Assembly (NCBI GenBank): GCA_025361105.1
Contig: JANYAW010000332.1
Coordinates: 1-5,990 of the forward strand
Source: Rhodocyclaceae bacterium
GTDB lineage: Bacteria; Pseudomonadota; Gammaproteobacteria; Burkholderiales; Rhodocyclaceae
DNA: 5,990 nt
Reading direction: 5' to 3'
Both the position numbers and the translations under genes were made by a program. How positions within the stretch are numbered: the first letter of the stretch is position 1; every line of letters starts with the position of its first letter. This document shows, piece after piece, positions 1 to 5,730 of the stretch. Below the pieces are notes generated by a model that had not been told where the DNA came from, did not search any database, and worked only from the letters and a program-made list of their open reading frames with translations.

Positions 1-415
1 TTGCCAACACAACACCGAAGCCCCAGGGAAATAACAATCGACCTTTGTGCTTGCCCTCGTCTTGCACAAGGAGGGGATCCGCTTCAAGCAAATTGGTCAC
101 TTCCAACGCATATCCGCGCGCCTGTGCCAAGGGGTTGGCGACATGCTTAAGCCCTGTATCGGTGACTATCTGCACCGATGTTTTGTCCATCGCTTTGATG
201 GTGTCGAGCTTCCAATCCTTGACTTCCAACACCAAAATTCCGCGCGTTGGATGCAGCACGATGAAATCAGGCTGCAACTGCTTAGAACCGATGGGCACGT
301 CATACCAACAAACGTAATCGTTCTCCAACTTCGTCATCAGCCGCGCCATCAAACGGCGCTCGCCGGAAGTCATTTTTTTGTGCTGCGATGGAGAAGACGG
401 CAGGATGATTGCCAT
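1..415 (-). CDS. NERD-domain protein, N-terminal part (probable NERD helicase), truncated by window edge
   Basis: The frame opens at an ATG (413-415) and stays open to base 1, giving 138 residues with no stop, so the 3' part lies outside the window. The nuclease-related domain (NERD, a PD-(D/E)XK-like fold) is recognisable: SGER around E19, QPDF with D50, LVLEVKDWK with E64 and K66, and ANPLAQAR with Q98. This order matches the expected acidic and lysine catalytic set. In proteobacteria this N-terminus (MTSGER..., CWYDVPIG..., LEVKDWKLD) commonly heads proteins of several hundred residues with a UvrD/DEAD-like helicase behind it. The helicase is inferred, because none of it is visible here. 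A role in DNA repair or phage defence is plausible but unproven. No strong ribosome binding site precedes the ATG. The gene is separated from the hsdM relic by a repeat copy. Confidence 0.82.
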   Translation of the reverse strand, partial: MAIILPSSPSQHKKMTSGERRLMARLMTKLENDYVCWYDVPIGSKQLQPDFIVLHPTRGILVLEVKDWKLDTIKAMDKTSVQIVTDTGLKHVANPLAQARGYALEVTNLLEADPLLVQDEGKHKGRLLFPWGFGVVLA

Positions 416-512
416 GGTTGACGAGCCCAAGGACGTATTCATTGAGAATACTGCAAGCTTGGTAGAACGTGTTTGCTTGCTTCACTGAGAGGTCGTACTA
501 GCCAAAAGTACC

Positions 513-546
513 AGTTGGTGCTGGCGACACGCCGCATCGCATTCAA
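513..546 (+). repeat. Dispersed structured repeat, copy R1
   Basis: TTGGTGCTGGCGACACGCCG begins at 515. The following bases (CATCGCATTCAA) extend the match to copy R2 over 32 bases with one difference (C535 versus T). Small foldbacks are visible: CCAG-TTGGTG-CTGG, and GGCG-ACA-CGCC. It lies between the NERD gene and the broken hsdM, and the hsdM relic ends within its right edge. Confidence 0.85.
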
Positions 547-902
547 CATTGACCCAAAGCCCCTTTCGCTGTCCGCGCAACGGCTTTCCAGTCGGCCGCG
601 TCCGGCACGATGAAGTGGTAATTCTGAGGGTCGCGCGCCAGCGCGAGTGCCTGATCCTTCGGTACGCCGGCCTTGGTCAGCGTTGCGGCCTGGGTGCGGA
701 CTTCTTCGTCAAAACAGTCGCTGATGCAACTGTAGAACAGCAGCGCGAATACGTAGCCGCGAAATTCGGATTAGTCGGCGTTGCCGCGCAGGATGTCGGC
801 GGTCTTGTCGAGCTAGCTTTCCAGCTCGCCCTGGGTCATCCGGCGCGTCGGGCGGATGACGATGGGCGATTCGAGGGTGCTGAGGAGTTGGTCGAGGTTC
901 AT
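543..902 (-). pseudogene. hsdM: hsdM 5' relic (type I restriction-modification methyltransferase), interrupted and truncated
   Basis: Reading from the ATG at 902, the product begins MNLDQLLSTLES and then shows hallmarks of the HsdM N-terminal helical domain: TQGELES(stop)LDKTADILRG, SEFRGYVFALLFY, ISDCFDEEV and NYHFIVPDAADWKAVA. HsdM is the DNA methyltransferase subunit of type I R-M systems, usually about 500 residues or more. Only about 118 codons remain, and the SAM-binding and NPPY catalytic regions are absent. Two in-frame stops interrupt it: TAG at 813-815 (codon 30, where homologues usually have Tyr or Phe) and TAA at 771-773 (codon 44). Homology stops near 549, where repeat R1 begins and supplies the terminal TGA (543-545). 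No hsdS or hsdR is present. It starts 35 bases downstream of abiEii, in the same direction. It is almost certainly non-functional. Confidence 0.85.
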
Positions 903-937
903 CGTTTTTAGGGAGTGGATTTTTATAGGCGGCTATG

Positions 938-2377
938 TCACTTGAAGTAGCCAACGCGACCGGGACACGGCCATCCTTGCTTGTTCTTGTGTGGGTTCAG
1001 CTTGGTATCGTAGGTGCTGCGCTTGAATGTCTTGCCACAGACCGTGCATTCGAAGCTGTAGGTCTGGCCGAAGCCGCTGCTGGGTTTTGGGGCACGCGAG
1101 CGCGATGCGCTGAATGGAGCGGCGCGCAAGCTGGGTGAATACGCAGGTTGGCGCTCGATAGGCGGTGTCACCAAAGGCCCGGATGCGGTCAGTTCGACAG
1201 CGAAACGTGGTTGAAAACCTTGCCGGGTGACGGTAACTCCCTTGATCCGATCCAGCCGATAGCTTCTTGATTCACTGGTATCCGACTTCACGCCGAACAA
1301 CAACAGGTCGCCGGCACTCGTGCGCCGCACGGAATAGGGTTCGATGACCGGTGCTGTGCGTTCGCCGTTCGCCTTAGTGTAGTCGAGCTGCACGCATAGA
1401 TGGTTTGCGGCGGCGAAGCGGATCGTTTCCAGCGAGCCGGCCGACGTGCCCCAAGCCTGCACCATGGCTGGTAGCCTCCAGGTAGCGTCCATGGGCGTGC
1501 GGCCCATGGAAATCGCCGCCAGCACAGGAGGAGATGCGCGCTCGTTCAACCATTCGAACAGCGCAGGCAGCTCTTGCCAGAATTCGCCGAACGGCGGGCA
1601 GACCGGCAACTGATGGGCAAGCATCTGCTCCCACTCCACCTCGATGGCCACACGCTCGGGGCGGTCAGAAAGCGCGGCGTAGCTTGGAACCGGAATGCCC
1701 TTGAACTCGCACTTGCGAGACAGCGTGCTGCGCACGAGTGCTCGATCGGGCTGTAAGTCTTGCCGACGATACAGGTGGACCACATCGTAGAGATCGCGCG
1801 GGCGCTGGCGCTCGGCCAAGGCACGCATTTTCTCGGCAAAAACTTCCTCGAAGGAATAACACAGAACCTGAATGCCGGCGTCGGGCAGATCGCTGTATGG
1901 GTGATGTACCGGGCGCAGCACCGGGGTGAGGACGAGTATTTCGTCGGTCGCCAGATCCAGCTTGATACGTGGCGGATCGCCCGTGCGACCTAATGGACCA
2001 CGGTAGCCAACACGGCCTTGCGCCGACGGATTGCCGCGTGGATTAGTGAAGACTTCGAACCTGCGTGCCTCGGGCGGGAGTTGCAGGCCGCAAGCATCGT
2101 AGACCCAATCGCCGATTTCCTCGAACACTTCAGAGAGGAATTTTTCGTCTAAGTGCTCTGGGTCCTGAAGCGTGAAATCGAGATCTTCGGAGAACCGATA
2201 GGTTTCGAAGTAGCACTTCTTCAGGCAGGTGCCACCCTTGAACACCCACCGAGGACCAATTGCCGGGTGGGCAGCAATACCGGCGAGGAACCATCCAAGC
2301 GCGTAGTCTTTCTCGACGACATGCGCTTGGAGTTGAATCTCGGCAGCGAGTGCCATGATCTCTGGTTTGGCAATCAT
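938..2377 (-). CDS. abiEii: AbiEii-family nucleotidyltransferase toxin with C-terminal WYL-like domain and zinc-binding tail
   Basis: 479 residues. The start is the ATG at 2375-2377, which overlaps the abiEi stop as ATGA. An in-frame ATG 15 codons upstream is less likely. Residues 1-290 are an AbiEii/AbiGii (DUF1814) nucleotidyltransferase. Motif I is FKGGTCLKK (46-54) and motif II is SEDLDF (63-68, acidic D65 and D67). Motif III is RIKLDL (137-142) and motif IV is EKMRALAERQRPRDLYD (182-198). Family members are type IV toxins, and relatives such as MenT add nucleotides to tRNA 3' ends. Residues 315-396 resemble a WYL domain (IRFAAANHLCVQLDY, VIEPYSVRR, SYRLDRIKGVTVT). A Pro/Ser-rich linker follows (about 397-440), then C444-x2-C447-x15-H463-x7-C471, a likely zinc site. 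Ordinary AbiEii proteins are about 280-340 residues, so about 190 residues are extra. The toxin assignment is strong. The WYL assignment comes from sequence pattern only. Confidence 0.88.
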   Translation of the reverse strand: MIAKPEIMALAAEIQLQAHVVEKDYALGWFLAGIAAHPAIGPRWVFKGGTCLKKCYFETYRFSEDLDFTLQDPEHLDEKFLSEVFEEIGDWVYDACGLQLPPEARRFEVFTNPRGNPSAQGRVGYRGPLGRTGDPPRIKLDLATDEILVLTPVLRPVHHPYSDLPDAGIQVLCYSFEEVFAEKMRALAERQRPRDLYDVVHLYRRQDLQPDRALVRSTLSRKCEFKGIPVPSYAALSDRPERVAIEVEWEQMLAHQLPVCPPFGEFWQELPALFEWLNERASPPVLAAISMGRTPMDATWRLPAMVQAWGTSAGSLETIRFAAANHLCVQLDYTKANGERTAPVIEPYSVRRTSAGDLLLFGVKSDTSESRSYRLDRIKGVTVTRQGFQPRFAVELTASGPLVTPPIERQPAYSPSLRAAPFSASRSRAPKPSSGFGQTYSFECTVCGKTFKRSTYDTKLNPHKNKQGWPCPGRVGYFK

Positions 2378-3183
2378 GATTTGGCGTCGCGCAACTCGCT
2401 GGCAGGCACCCAGATACGCCATGCGGTGACCAGGTGATCAGCTGGGAGCGAGGGGTCGAGCTTGGCGTAGCCGGTGGTGAGTTTTTCGCGGCATGTCTTG
2501 ATGAGCGTGACTTGATCGGGGCGATCACGTTGCAGCAAGAAACCGAGACGCTTGTAGACCGAGCCGATACCAAGCTTGTCGGCATGACTGCCCAGTTTGT
2601 CGACCTCCTTGGGCTGTGCGTCGAGCAGATGATTCAGCATCTCTGCCACATGGCGAATACCTCCACCCAGCGCCGGATTGGCAAGCATGTCGACCAACGT
2701 ACGAGCAGAATCGGATACCGACACGCGTGTACCGCCGCGCCAGACGGTCTTCAGTCCAACGAAGCGGGATGCTGGCACGGTATGCAGTTCGAATCGGGCT
2801 TTGCGCAATACGAGCTTGCGATCACGCGGGCGCGTCGCGGTCATCACACATAGCGAGCGGAAAATCTGCTCGGTCAAGCCCCAATGCTCGGCAGCCGACC
2901 AGCCACCGATGTAGCATGGGGAGAACATTGTCGCTGCAATAGCCCAAGTATCGTCTAGTGCGATATCTGGTGATTCCGACTCGATGGGTACCGGAACATA
3001 GGTGCCACGACGAACCCTAGCCAACCAGCCCGCGCGCGACCAAGAAGCTAGCCGGCGAGCGGCGATCTCGGGAGTTAGCCCAAGCGTTACTGCTGCTGCT
3101 GAGGGAGTCACAATAGGCGGATTGTCGCGGAGCAGCATGCTGAGCTGTTTTCGGGAAATTGCGCTAAGTCCGATTGGCTTCAT
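2374..3183 (-). CDS. abiEi: AbiEi-family antitoxin and transcriptional autoregulator (type IV toxin-antitoxin)
   Basis: 269 residues from the ATG at 3181-3183. The N-terminal winged helix spans roughly residues 10-65 (PSAAAVTLGLTPEIAARRLA, then GWLARVRRGTYVPV), the pattern of the AbiEi N-terminal domain. The central and C-terminal part carries family features: YIGGWSAAEHWGLTEQIF (91-108), FELHTVP (131-137) and SDSARTLVDML (157-167). Characterised AbiEi proteins bind inverted repeats in their own promoter and neutralise AbiEii without stable complex formation. Here abiEi is first in the operon, and its stop overlaps the abiEii start by four bases, so translation is probably coupled. An inverted repeat lies 17-85 bases upstream of the start and is the natural operator candidate. 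No clear Shine-Dalgarno sequence precedes the ATG. Confidence 0.9.
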   Translation of the reverse strand: MKPIGLSAISRKQLSMLLRDNPPIVTPSAAAVTLGLTPEIAARRLASWSRAGWLARVRRGTYVPVPIESESPDIALDDTWAIAATMFSPCYIGGWSAAEHWGLTEQIFRSLCVMTATRPRDRKLVLRKARFELHTVPASRFVGLKTVWRGGTRVSVSDSARTLVDMLANPALGGGIRHVAEMLNHLLDAQPKEVDKLGSHADKLGIGSVYKRLGFLLQRDRPDQVTLIKTCREKLTTGYAKLDPSLPADHLVTAWRIWVPASELRDAKS

Positions 3184-3199
3184 GACTATATCTTAAGCG

Positions 3200-3268
3200 T
3201 AATAACGTCGCGTGTGTGCACATTTCTACGCTTTGCATATAGCAACCATTGGAGTGTCGTCGTTATTA
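3200..3268. promoter_or_regulatory. Inverted repeat upstream of abiEi, candidate AbiEi operator
   Basis: TAATAACGTCG (3200-3210) and CGTCGTTATTA (3258-3268) are inverted copies matching at 10 of 11 positions, separated by 47 bases. They flank the AT-richer stretch where the abiE promoter should lie. AbiEi antitoxins are known to repress by binding inverted repeats in the abiE promoter, so this is the best operator candidate. I see no convincing -35/-10 pair and do not place one. Confidence 0.5.
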
Positions 3269-3502
3269 ATAATCTCCTAATGTGCCGGCACTATCGGACT
3301 TACCGCTGCCAGTCATCTACGATAGTTCAGACCACCGAGCGGACGGTTGTGGCCCGCATCCGGGGTGCCAACTTTGAGCATATGCGCGGCCGATCAATGC
3401 AAGGTGAGGTGGTGACCTTTGATTCATGTCCGCTCGCTTCCACATTTTGGAGTCTCGCTCCAAGTGCCCCCGGCCTCACTGAAATCCGGAAACCAACTCG
3501 CC
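3211..3502. other. Non-coding stretch between divergent abiE and hicAB modules
   Basis: With the operator region and the hicA leader, this is the longest gene-free part of the window. No frame gives a convincing protein; the open frames read through repeat R2 and resemble no family I know. It contains two short foldbacks: ACTATCG (3290-3296) with CGATAGT (3320-3326), and TTGGAG-TCTCG-CTCCAA (3447-3463). Neither has a T-run, so neither is a good terminator. The right end reaches repeat copy R2. A small RNA cannot be excluded by eye. Confidence 0.5.
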
Positions 3503-3535
3503 TTTGGTGCTGGCGACACGCCGTATCGCATTCAA
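3503..3535 (+). repeat. Dispersed structured repeat, copy R2
   Basis: The core starts at 3504 and matches R1 over 32 bases with one difference, including the CGCATTCAA right end. The foldback TCGCC-TTTGGTGCT-GGCGA spans its left side, and GGCG-ACA-CGCC lies inside. It lies between the abiE and hicAB modules. Confidence 0.85.
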
Positions 3536-3563
3536 TAATAATCAACAGGGTCAAAGACCGCTA

Positions 3564-3592
3564 TTGAGAGGTGGTGCCAATATTGATACCAT
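3564..3592 (+). promoter_or_regulatory. Candidate sigma-70 promoter for hicAB
   Basis: TTGAGA (3564-3569) resembles a -35 box (5 of 6). It is followed after 17 bases by TACCAT (3587-3592; 4 of 6 to TATAAT). It starts 28 bases past the end of repeat R2 and would place transcription start near 3599, about 30 bases before the hicA ATG. This is a prediction from spacing and consensus only. Confidence 0.4.
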
Positions 3593-3628
3593 CGCTTTAG
3601 GCAGTCTTTTCAGAAAATTCTCGACCAG

Positions 3629-3856
3629 ATGCGACGCGAGCCAAGCAATGTGCGGTTCAGCGATCTCAAAAAAGTTTGCGAATTGCATTTTGGAAAGCCG
3701 CGCCAAATGGGTAGCAGTCATGCCGTGTTCAAGACGCCCTGGATAGGCGATCCACGGATCAACATTCAGGACGACAAGAGCAAGGCCAAGACGTATCAGG
3801 TCAGACAGGTACTGCTAGCAATCGAAAAATTGGAGGGCATTCGCAATGAGCGTTGA
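3629..3856 (+). CDS. hicA: HicA-family toxin (mRNA interferase)
   Basis: 75 residues from the ATG at 3629. HicA toxins are small double-stranded-RNA-binding-fold ribonucleases that cleave mRNA and are neutralised by HicB. The signature is QMGSSHAVFKTPW, with the putative catalytic His at residue 31, preceded by RFSDLKKVCELHFG and followed by DPRINIQDDK and YQVRQVLLAIEKLE. It overlaps hicB by 11 bases, a typical toxin-first hicAB arrangement. The start is uncertain. The same frame is open from 3587 (after TGA 3584-3586) and encodes a family-like segment, FQKILDQ, just before this ATG, but has no ATG, GTG or TTG there. An AGGCAG stretch at 3599-3604 looks like a ribosome binding site for a start that is no longer standard. 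The N-terminus may therefore be slightly shortened or mutated. Confidence 0.87.
   Translation: MRREPSNVRFSDLKKVCELHFGKPRQMGSSHAVFKTPWIGDPRINIQDDKSKAKTYQVRQVLLAIEKLEGIRNER
3832..3837 (+). promoter_or_regulatory. Strong ribosome binding site for hicB inside hicA
   Basis: GGAGGG lies eight bases before the hicB ATG (3846) and inside the 3' end of hicA. It fixes the hicB start and suggests efficient independent translation of the antitoxin. Confidence 0.75.
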
Positions 3857-4169
3857 TCATTACACCTACCGCGTTACCTGGTCGGCCGAGGACGGCGAAC
3901 ACGTCGGCCTGTGTGCCGAATTTCCGTCGTTGTCGTGGCTGTCGAAAACTCCAGAAGCCGCCTTGAAGGGAATCCGCCGGGTCGTGGCCGAAGTAGTAAT
4001 CGACATGCAGACCACTGGCGAGGTCGTTCCCGTGCCACTGGCAGAAAAGCACTACAGCGGCGAGTTCCGCGTCCGCATTCCGCCGCAGGTACATCGTGCC
4101 TTGGCGACACAGGCTGCCGAGCAGGGAGTCAGTCTGAATCGTCTGGCCAGCGCCAAGCTTGCGGCTTGA
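3846..4169 (+). CDS. hicB: HicB-family antitoxin
   Basis: 107 residues. The N-terminal part (about 5-66) has the HicB partial RNase H-like fold pattern: YTYRVTWSAEDGEHVGLCAEFPSL, then WLSKTPEAALKGIRRVV. The C-terminal part (about 70-107) is a ribbon-helix-helix-like DNA-binding segment: SGEFRVRIPPQVHRALA, then AEQGVSLNRLASAKL. HicB binds and inhibits HicA and usually represses its own operon through this DNA-binding domain. It overlaps hicA by 11 bases and has a strong GGAGGG site eight bases upstream. The length is at or slightly below the common range for hicB. Nothing appears broken. No obvious palindromic operator was identified by eye in the short hicAB leader. Confidence 0.9.
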   Translation: MSVDHYTYRVTWSAEDGEHVGLCAEFPSLSWLSKTPEAALKGIRRVVAEVVIDMQTTGEVVPVPLAEKHYSGEFRVRIPPQVHRALATQAAEQGVSLNRLASAKLAA

Positions 4170-4183
4170 AATCTTTTTGAACC

Positions 4184-4375
4184 ATGTCGCAACCGAAGGC
4201 CGATGAACTGGAACCAAACGCTATTGCGGCTTTGGAGACCGCTCTGGCACAAACGCGGGCGGATTTGGCGGCAGGAAGGATAGTATGCGAATCGCCTGAA
4301 GCGCATCTCGTGCGAACCAAGTTCGAGTTGGAAATCCTTCCTATGAACATAGGTAATAACGATGCGGTTGATTGA
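4184..4375 (+). CDS. Small ORF downstream of hicB, unknown function
   Basis: 63 residues, starting 14 bases after the hicB stop on the same strand, so it is probably co-transcribed. I do not recognise a family. Most of it (about residues 7-52) is predicted helical and charged, with ALETALAQTRADLAAGRI in the middle. That segment resembles the helical tails of small antitoxins of the ParD/RelB kind, but it is too short to assign. The tail after ILPMN looks non-conserved. The Shine-Dalgarno sequence is weak (TTTTTGAACC before ATG). It could be an accessory antitoxin, a remnant of another antitoxin, or a chance ORF. Repeat R3 follows its stop within 20 bases. Confidence 0.45.
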   Translation: MSQPKADELEPNAIAALETALAQTRADLAAGRIVCESPEAHLVRTKFELEILPMNIGNNDAVD

Positions 4376-4390
4376 TGGCGGTCGGCCATT

Positions 4391-4420
4391 TCGTCAGTTG
4401 GTGCTGACGACACGCCGTAT
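4391..4420 (+). repeat. Dispersed structured repeat, copy R3, with 7-bp hairpin
   Basis: The core TTGGTGCTGACGACACGCCG starts at 4398. It differs from R2 by one base (A for G) over 23 bases and lacks the CGCATTCAA right end. TCGTCAG-TTGGTG-CTGACGA (4391-4410) is a perfect 7-bp stem with a 6-base loop. The single core change is matched by a change in the opposite arm. It sits directly after the 63-codon ORF. Confidence 0.82.
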
Positions 4421-4434
4421 AGGTATTTCTCACG

Positions 4435-4480
4435 ATTTGCCCGAGGTCATGATCGGAGCAACCTAATACCTCGGACAAAT
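4435..4480. terminator. Imperfect 13-bp inverted repeat between convergent genes, possible bidirectional terminator
   Basis: ATTTGCCCGAGGT (4435-4447) and ACCTCGGACAAAT (4468-4480) pair at 12 of 13 positions across a 20-base loop. A shorter palindrome, ACAAAT-A-ATTTGT, abuts it (4475-4487). It sits between plus-strand hicAB/orf63 and minus-strand fic, where a shared terminator is expected. There is no clear T-tract and the loop is long, so the terminator role is a guess. Confidence 0.4.
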
Positions 4481-4490
4481 AATTTGTGAC

Positions 4491-4550
4491 TCAACCAAGC
4501 GGATCAGGCACAACCCTCCGTTGGCCGGACCGGGTGTTGGTTCGGCGTGG
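4491..4550 (-). pseudogene. Degenerate copy of the 3' end of the gene at 5784-5990
   Basis: The last 30 or so bases before and including the TGA (4491-4493), plus AGTC after it, match the end of the gene at the right edge at about 27 of 30 positions with one missing T. Read in frame it ends VVPDPLG-stop, against FVPDPFG-stop there. Upstream, PRR at 4542-4550 parallels PRR in the intact copy, but the sequence between is poorly conserved. Neither a start nor further homology is visible, so it is a fragment, not a gene. Confidence 0.65.
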
Positions 4551-4582
4551 TACGAAATAGTCAGGCTCGTCGCCCGAGAAGT

Positions 4583-5626
4583 TCATTCATACCAGACACC
4601 TCGGCCAGCCCCACGCTGCCTCAGTTGTCCGCGATTGACCAGGGCGCGGAAATGTTGCTTGAGCGTATTGCGATTGCCGCCGGTCAGGCGCATCACATCG
4701 CCCATGGTCACGCGTCCATGCTCTCTGGCGAATTCGACGATATGCAGCGAGAGTTCGGGCAATGCGGCCAGCACAATTTTTTCGCGCTCGATCTTGCGAT
4801 TGAGGCGTCGCACTTGCTCTGCCAGCGCACGCAGGAAGAAGACCAGCCAAGGCTGCCAGTTTGGTGATTTGGTTCGGATCGTGCCTTGCGTCTGCCGCAG
4901 CGCAAGGTAATAGCCTTCCTTGCTCTGTTCGATCACGCTTTCCAGCGAGCTGTAGGGCACGTAGGCATAGCCTGCCTGCAGCAGCAACAAGGTGGTCAGC
5001 ACCCGGCTCAGTCGGCCATTGCCGTCCTGAAAAGGATGTATCTCCAGAAAGACCACCATACAAATGCCGATGAGCAGCAGCGGGTGGAGCCGCGTGGCGG
5101 CGCGCTCGTCCTTGAACCAGGTGACCAGCTCGGTCATCAGGCGCGGCGTATCGAAGGGTGTCGCGGTATCGAACACCACGCCCAATTGTTTGCCCTCGTC
5201 ATCGAAGGCGACTACGCTGTTGGCGGAGGTCTTGTAGCTGCCCCGATGCCAGGCGTCCTTTTCGCTGTAGGTCAGCAGATCACGGTGCAGCTGCTTAATG
5301 TGGTTCTCGGTCAGCGCGATGTCCTGCCAGGACAAGAAAATCAGTTCCATCACTTTGGCATAGCCAGCGACTTCCTGTTCATCGTGAGTCGAGAAGGACT
5401 TGATCTGCAGCGCGGACAGCAGACGCTCGATTTCTCGATCCGACAGTCGGCTGCCCTCGATGCGGGTGGACGAGCCTATGCTCTCGATGGTGGCAACGCG
5501 GCACAAGGCCATGAGACGATCAGGCGCCAAGGTACCGAGCGAGCGCCAAGCCCCCTTGAACTCATCAATACCCGCAATGAGGTTAAGGATCTCGGGGCTT
5601 ATCTGTACGGTATGAGATGGAATCAT
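4583..5626 (-). CDS. fic: Fic-domain protein (class II, N-terminal inhibitory helix) with C-terminal winged helix
   Basis: 347 residues from the ATG at 5626. An ATG at 5647 adds seven codons (MGVVLVV) that come from a local repeat, so I prefer the shorter start; neither has a clear ribosome binding site. Fic enzymes usually transfer AMP from ATP to a Ser/Thr/Tyr hydroxyl of a target protein. The complete catalytic loop HPFQDGNGRLSR is present (His at residue 197). SSTRIEG near residue 55 is the (S/T)xxxE(G/N) inhibitory motif ahead of the Fic core, so the protein is self-restrained and needs no separate antitoxin. The flap strand HRGSYKTSANSVVAF follows. The last 60 or so residues (LHIVEFAREHGRVTMGDVMRLTGGNRNTLKQHFRALVNRGQL) form a winged helix, suggesting DNA binding or autoregulation. 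The gene appears intact and is convergent with hicAB. Confidence 0.9.
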   Translation of the reverse strand: MIPSHTVQISPEILNLIAGIDEFKGAWRSLGTLAPDRLMALCRVATIESIGSSTRIEGSRLSDREIERLLSALQIKSFSTHDEQEVAGYAKVMELIFLSWQDIALTENHIKQLHRDLLTYSEKDAWHRGSYKTSANSVVAFDDEGKQLGVVFDTATPFDTPRLMTELVTWFKDERAATRLHPLLLIGICMVVFLEIHPFQDGNGRLSRVLTTLLLLQAGYAYVPYSSLESVIEQSKEGYYLALRQTQGTIRTKSPNWQPWLVFFLRALAEQVRRLNRKIEREKIVLAALPELSLHIVEFAREHGRVTMGDVMRLTGGNRNTLKQHFRALVNRGQLRQRGAGRGVWYE

Positions 5627-5638
5627 GACTACCAATAC

Positions 5639-5715
5639 TACACCCATTTACACCCATTTCGACAGAACATCTGTTGCGGATGAGCCGCGCATTTGTCCAT
5701 CCATTTACACCCATT
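5639..5715. repeat. Direct repeats of TACACCCATT upstream of fic
   Basis: TACACCCATT occurs in tandem at 5639-5648 and 5649-5658 and again at 5706-5715. The 16-base block CCATTTACACCCATTT is identical at 5644-5659 and 5701-5716, a 57-base period. They lie in the 5' region of fic and could be operator sites for its winged helix or a local duplication. The first tandem pair overlaps the longer alternative fic start. Confidence 0.7.
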
Positions 5716-5730
5716 TTTGTAGGTAGTCGC

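Noticed and set aside
300..485. Minus-strand 61-codon ORF starting upstream of the NERD gene
   Set aside because: It overlaps the NERD start in another frame, has no family resemblance and lacks a convincing ribosome binding site.
549..911. Plus-strand 120-codon ORF
   Set aside because: It is antisense to the recognisable hsdM relic and shows no family pattern of its own.
2375..2422. Upstream ATG of abiEii at 2422
   Set aside because: It would overlap abiEi by 49 bases. The ATGA overlap start at 2377 is the standard coupled arrangement, and family similarity begins after it.
3214..3567. Plus-strand 117-codon ORF between abiE and hicAB
   Set aside because: It reads through the abiE promoter side and repeat R2 (giving LWCWRHAVSHS from the repeat), and its composition does not look like a folded protein.
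4886..5683. Plus-strand 265-codon ORF
   Set aside because: It is an antisense shadow of the clearly real fic gene, kept open by GC-rich codons.
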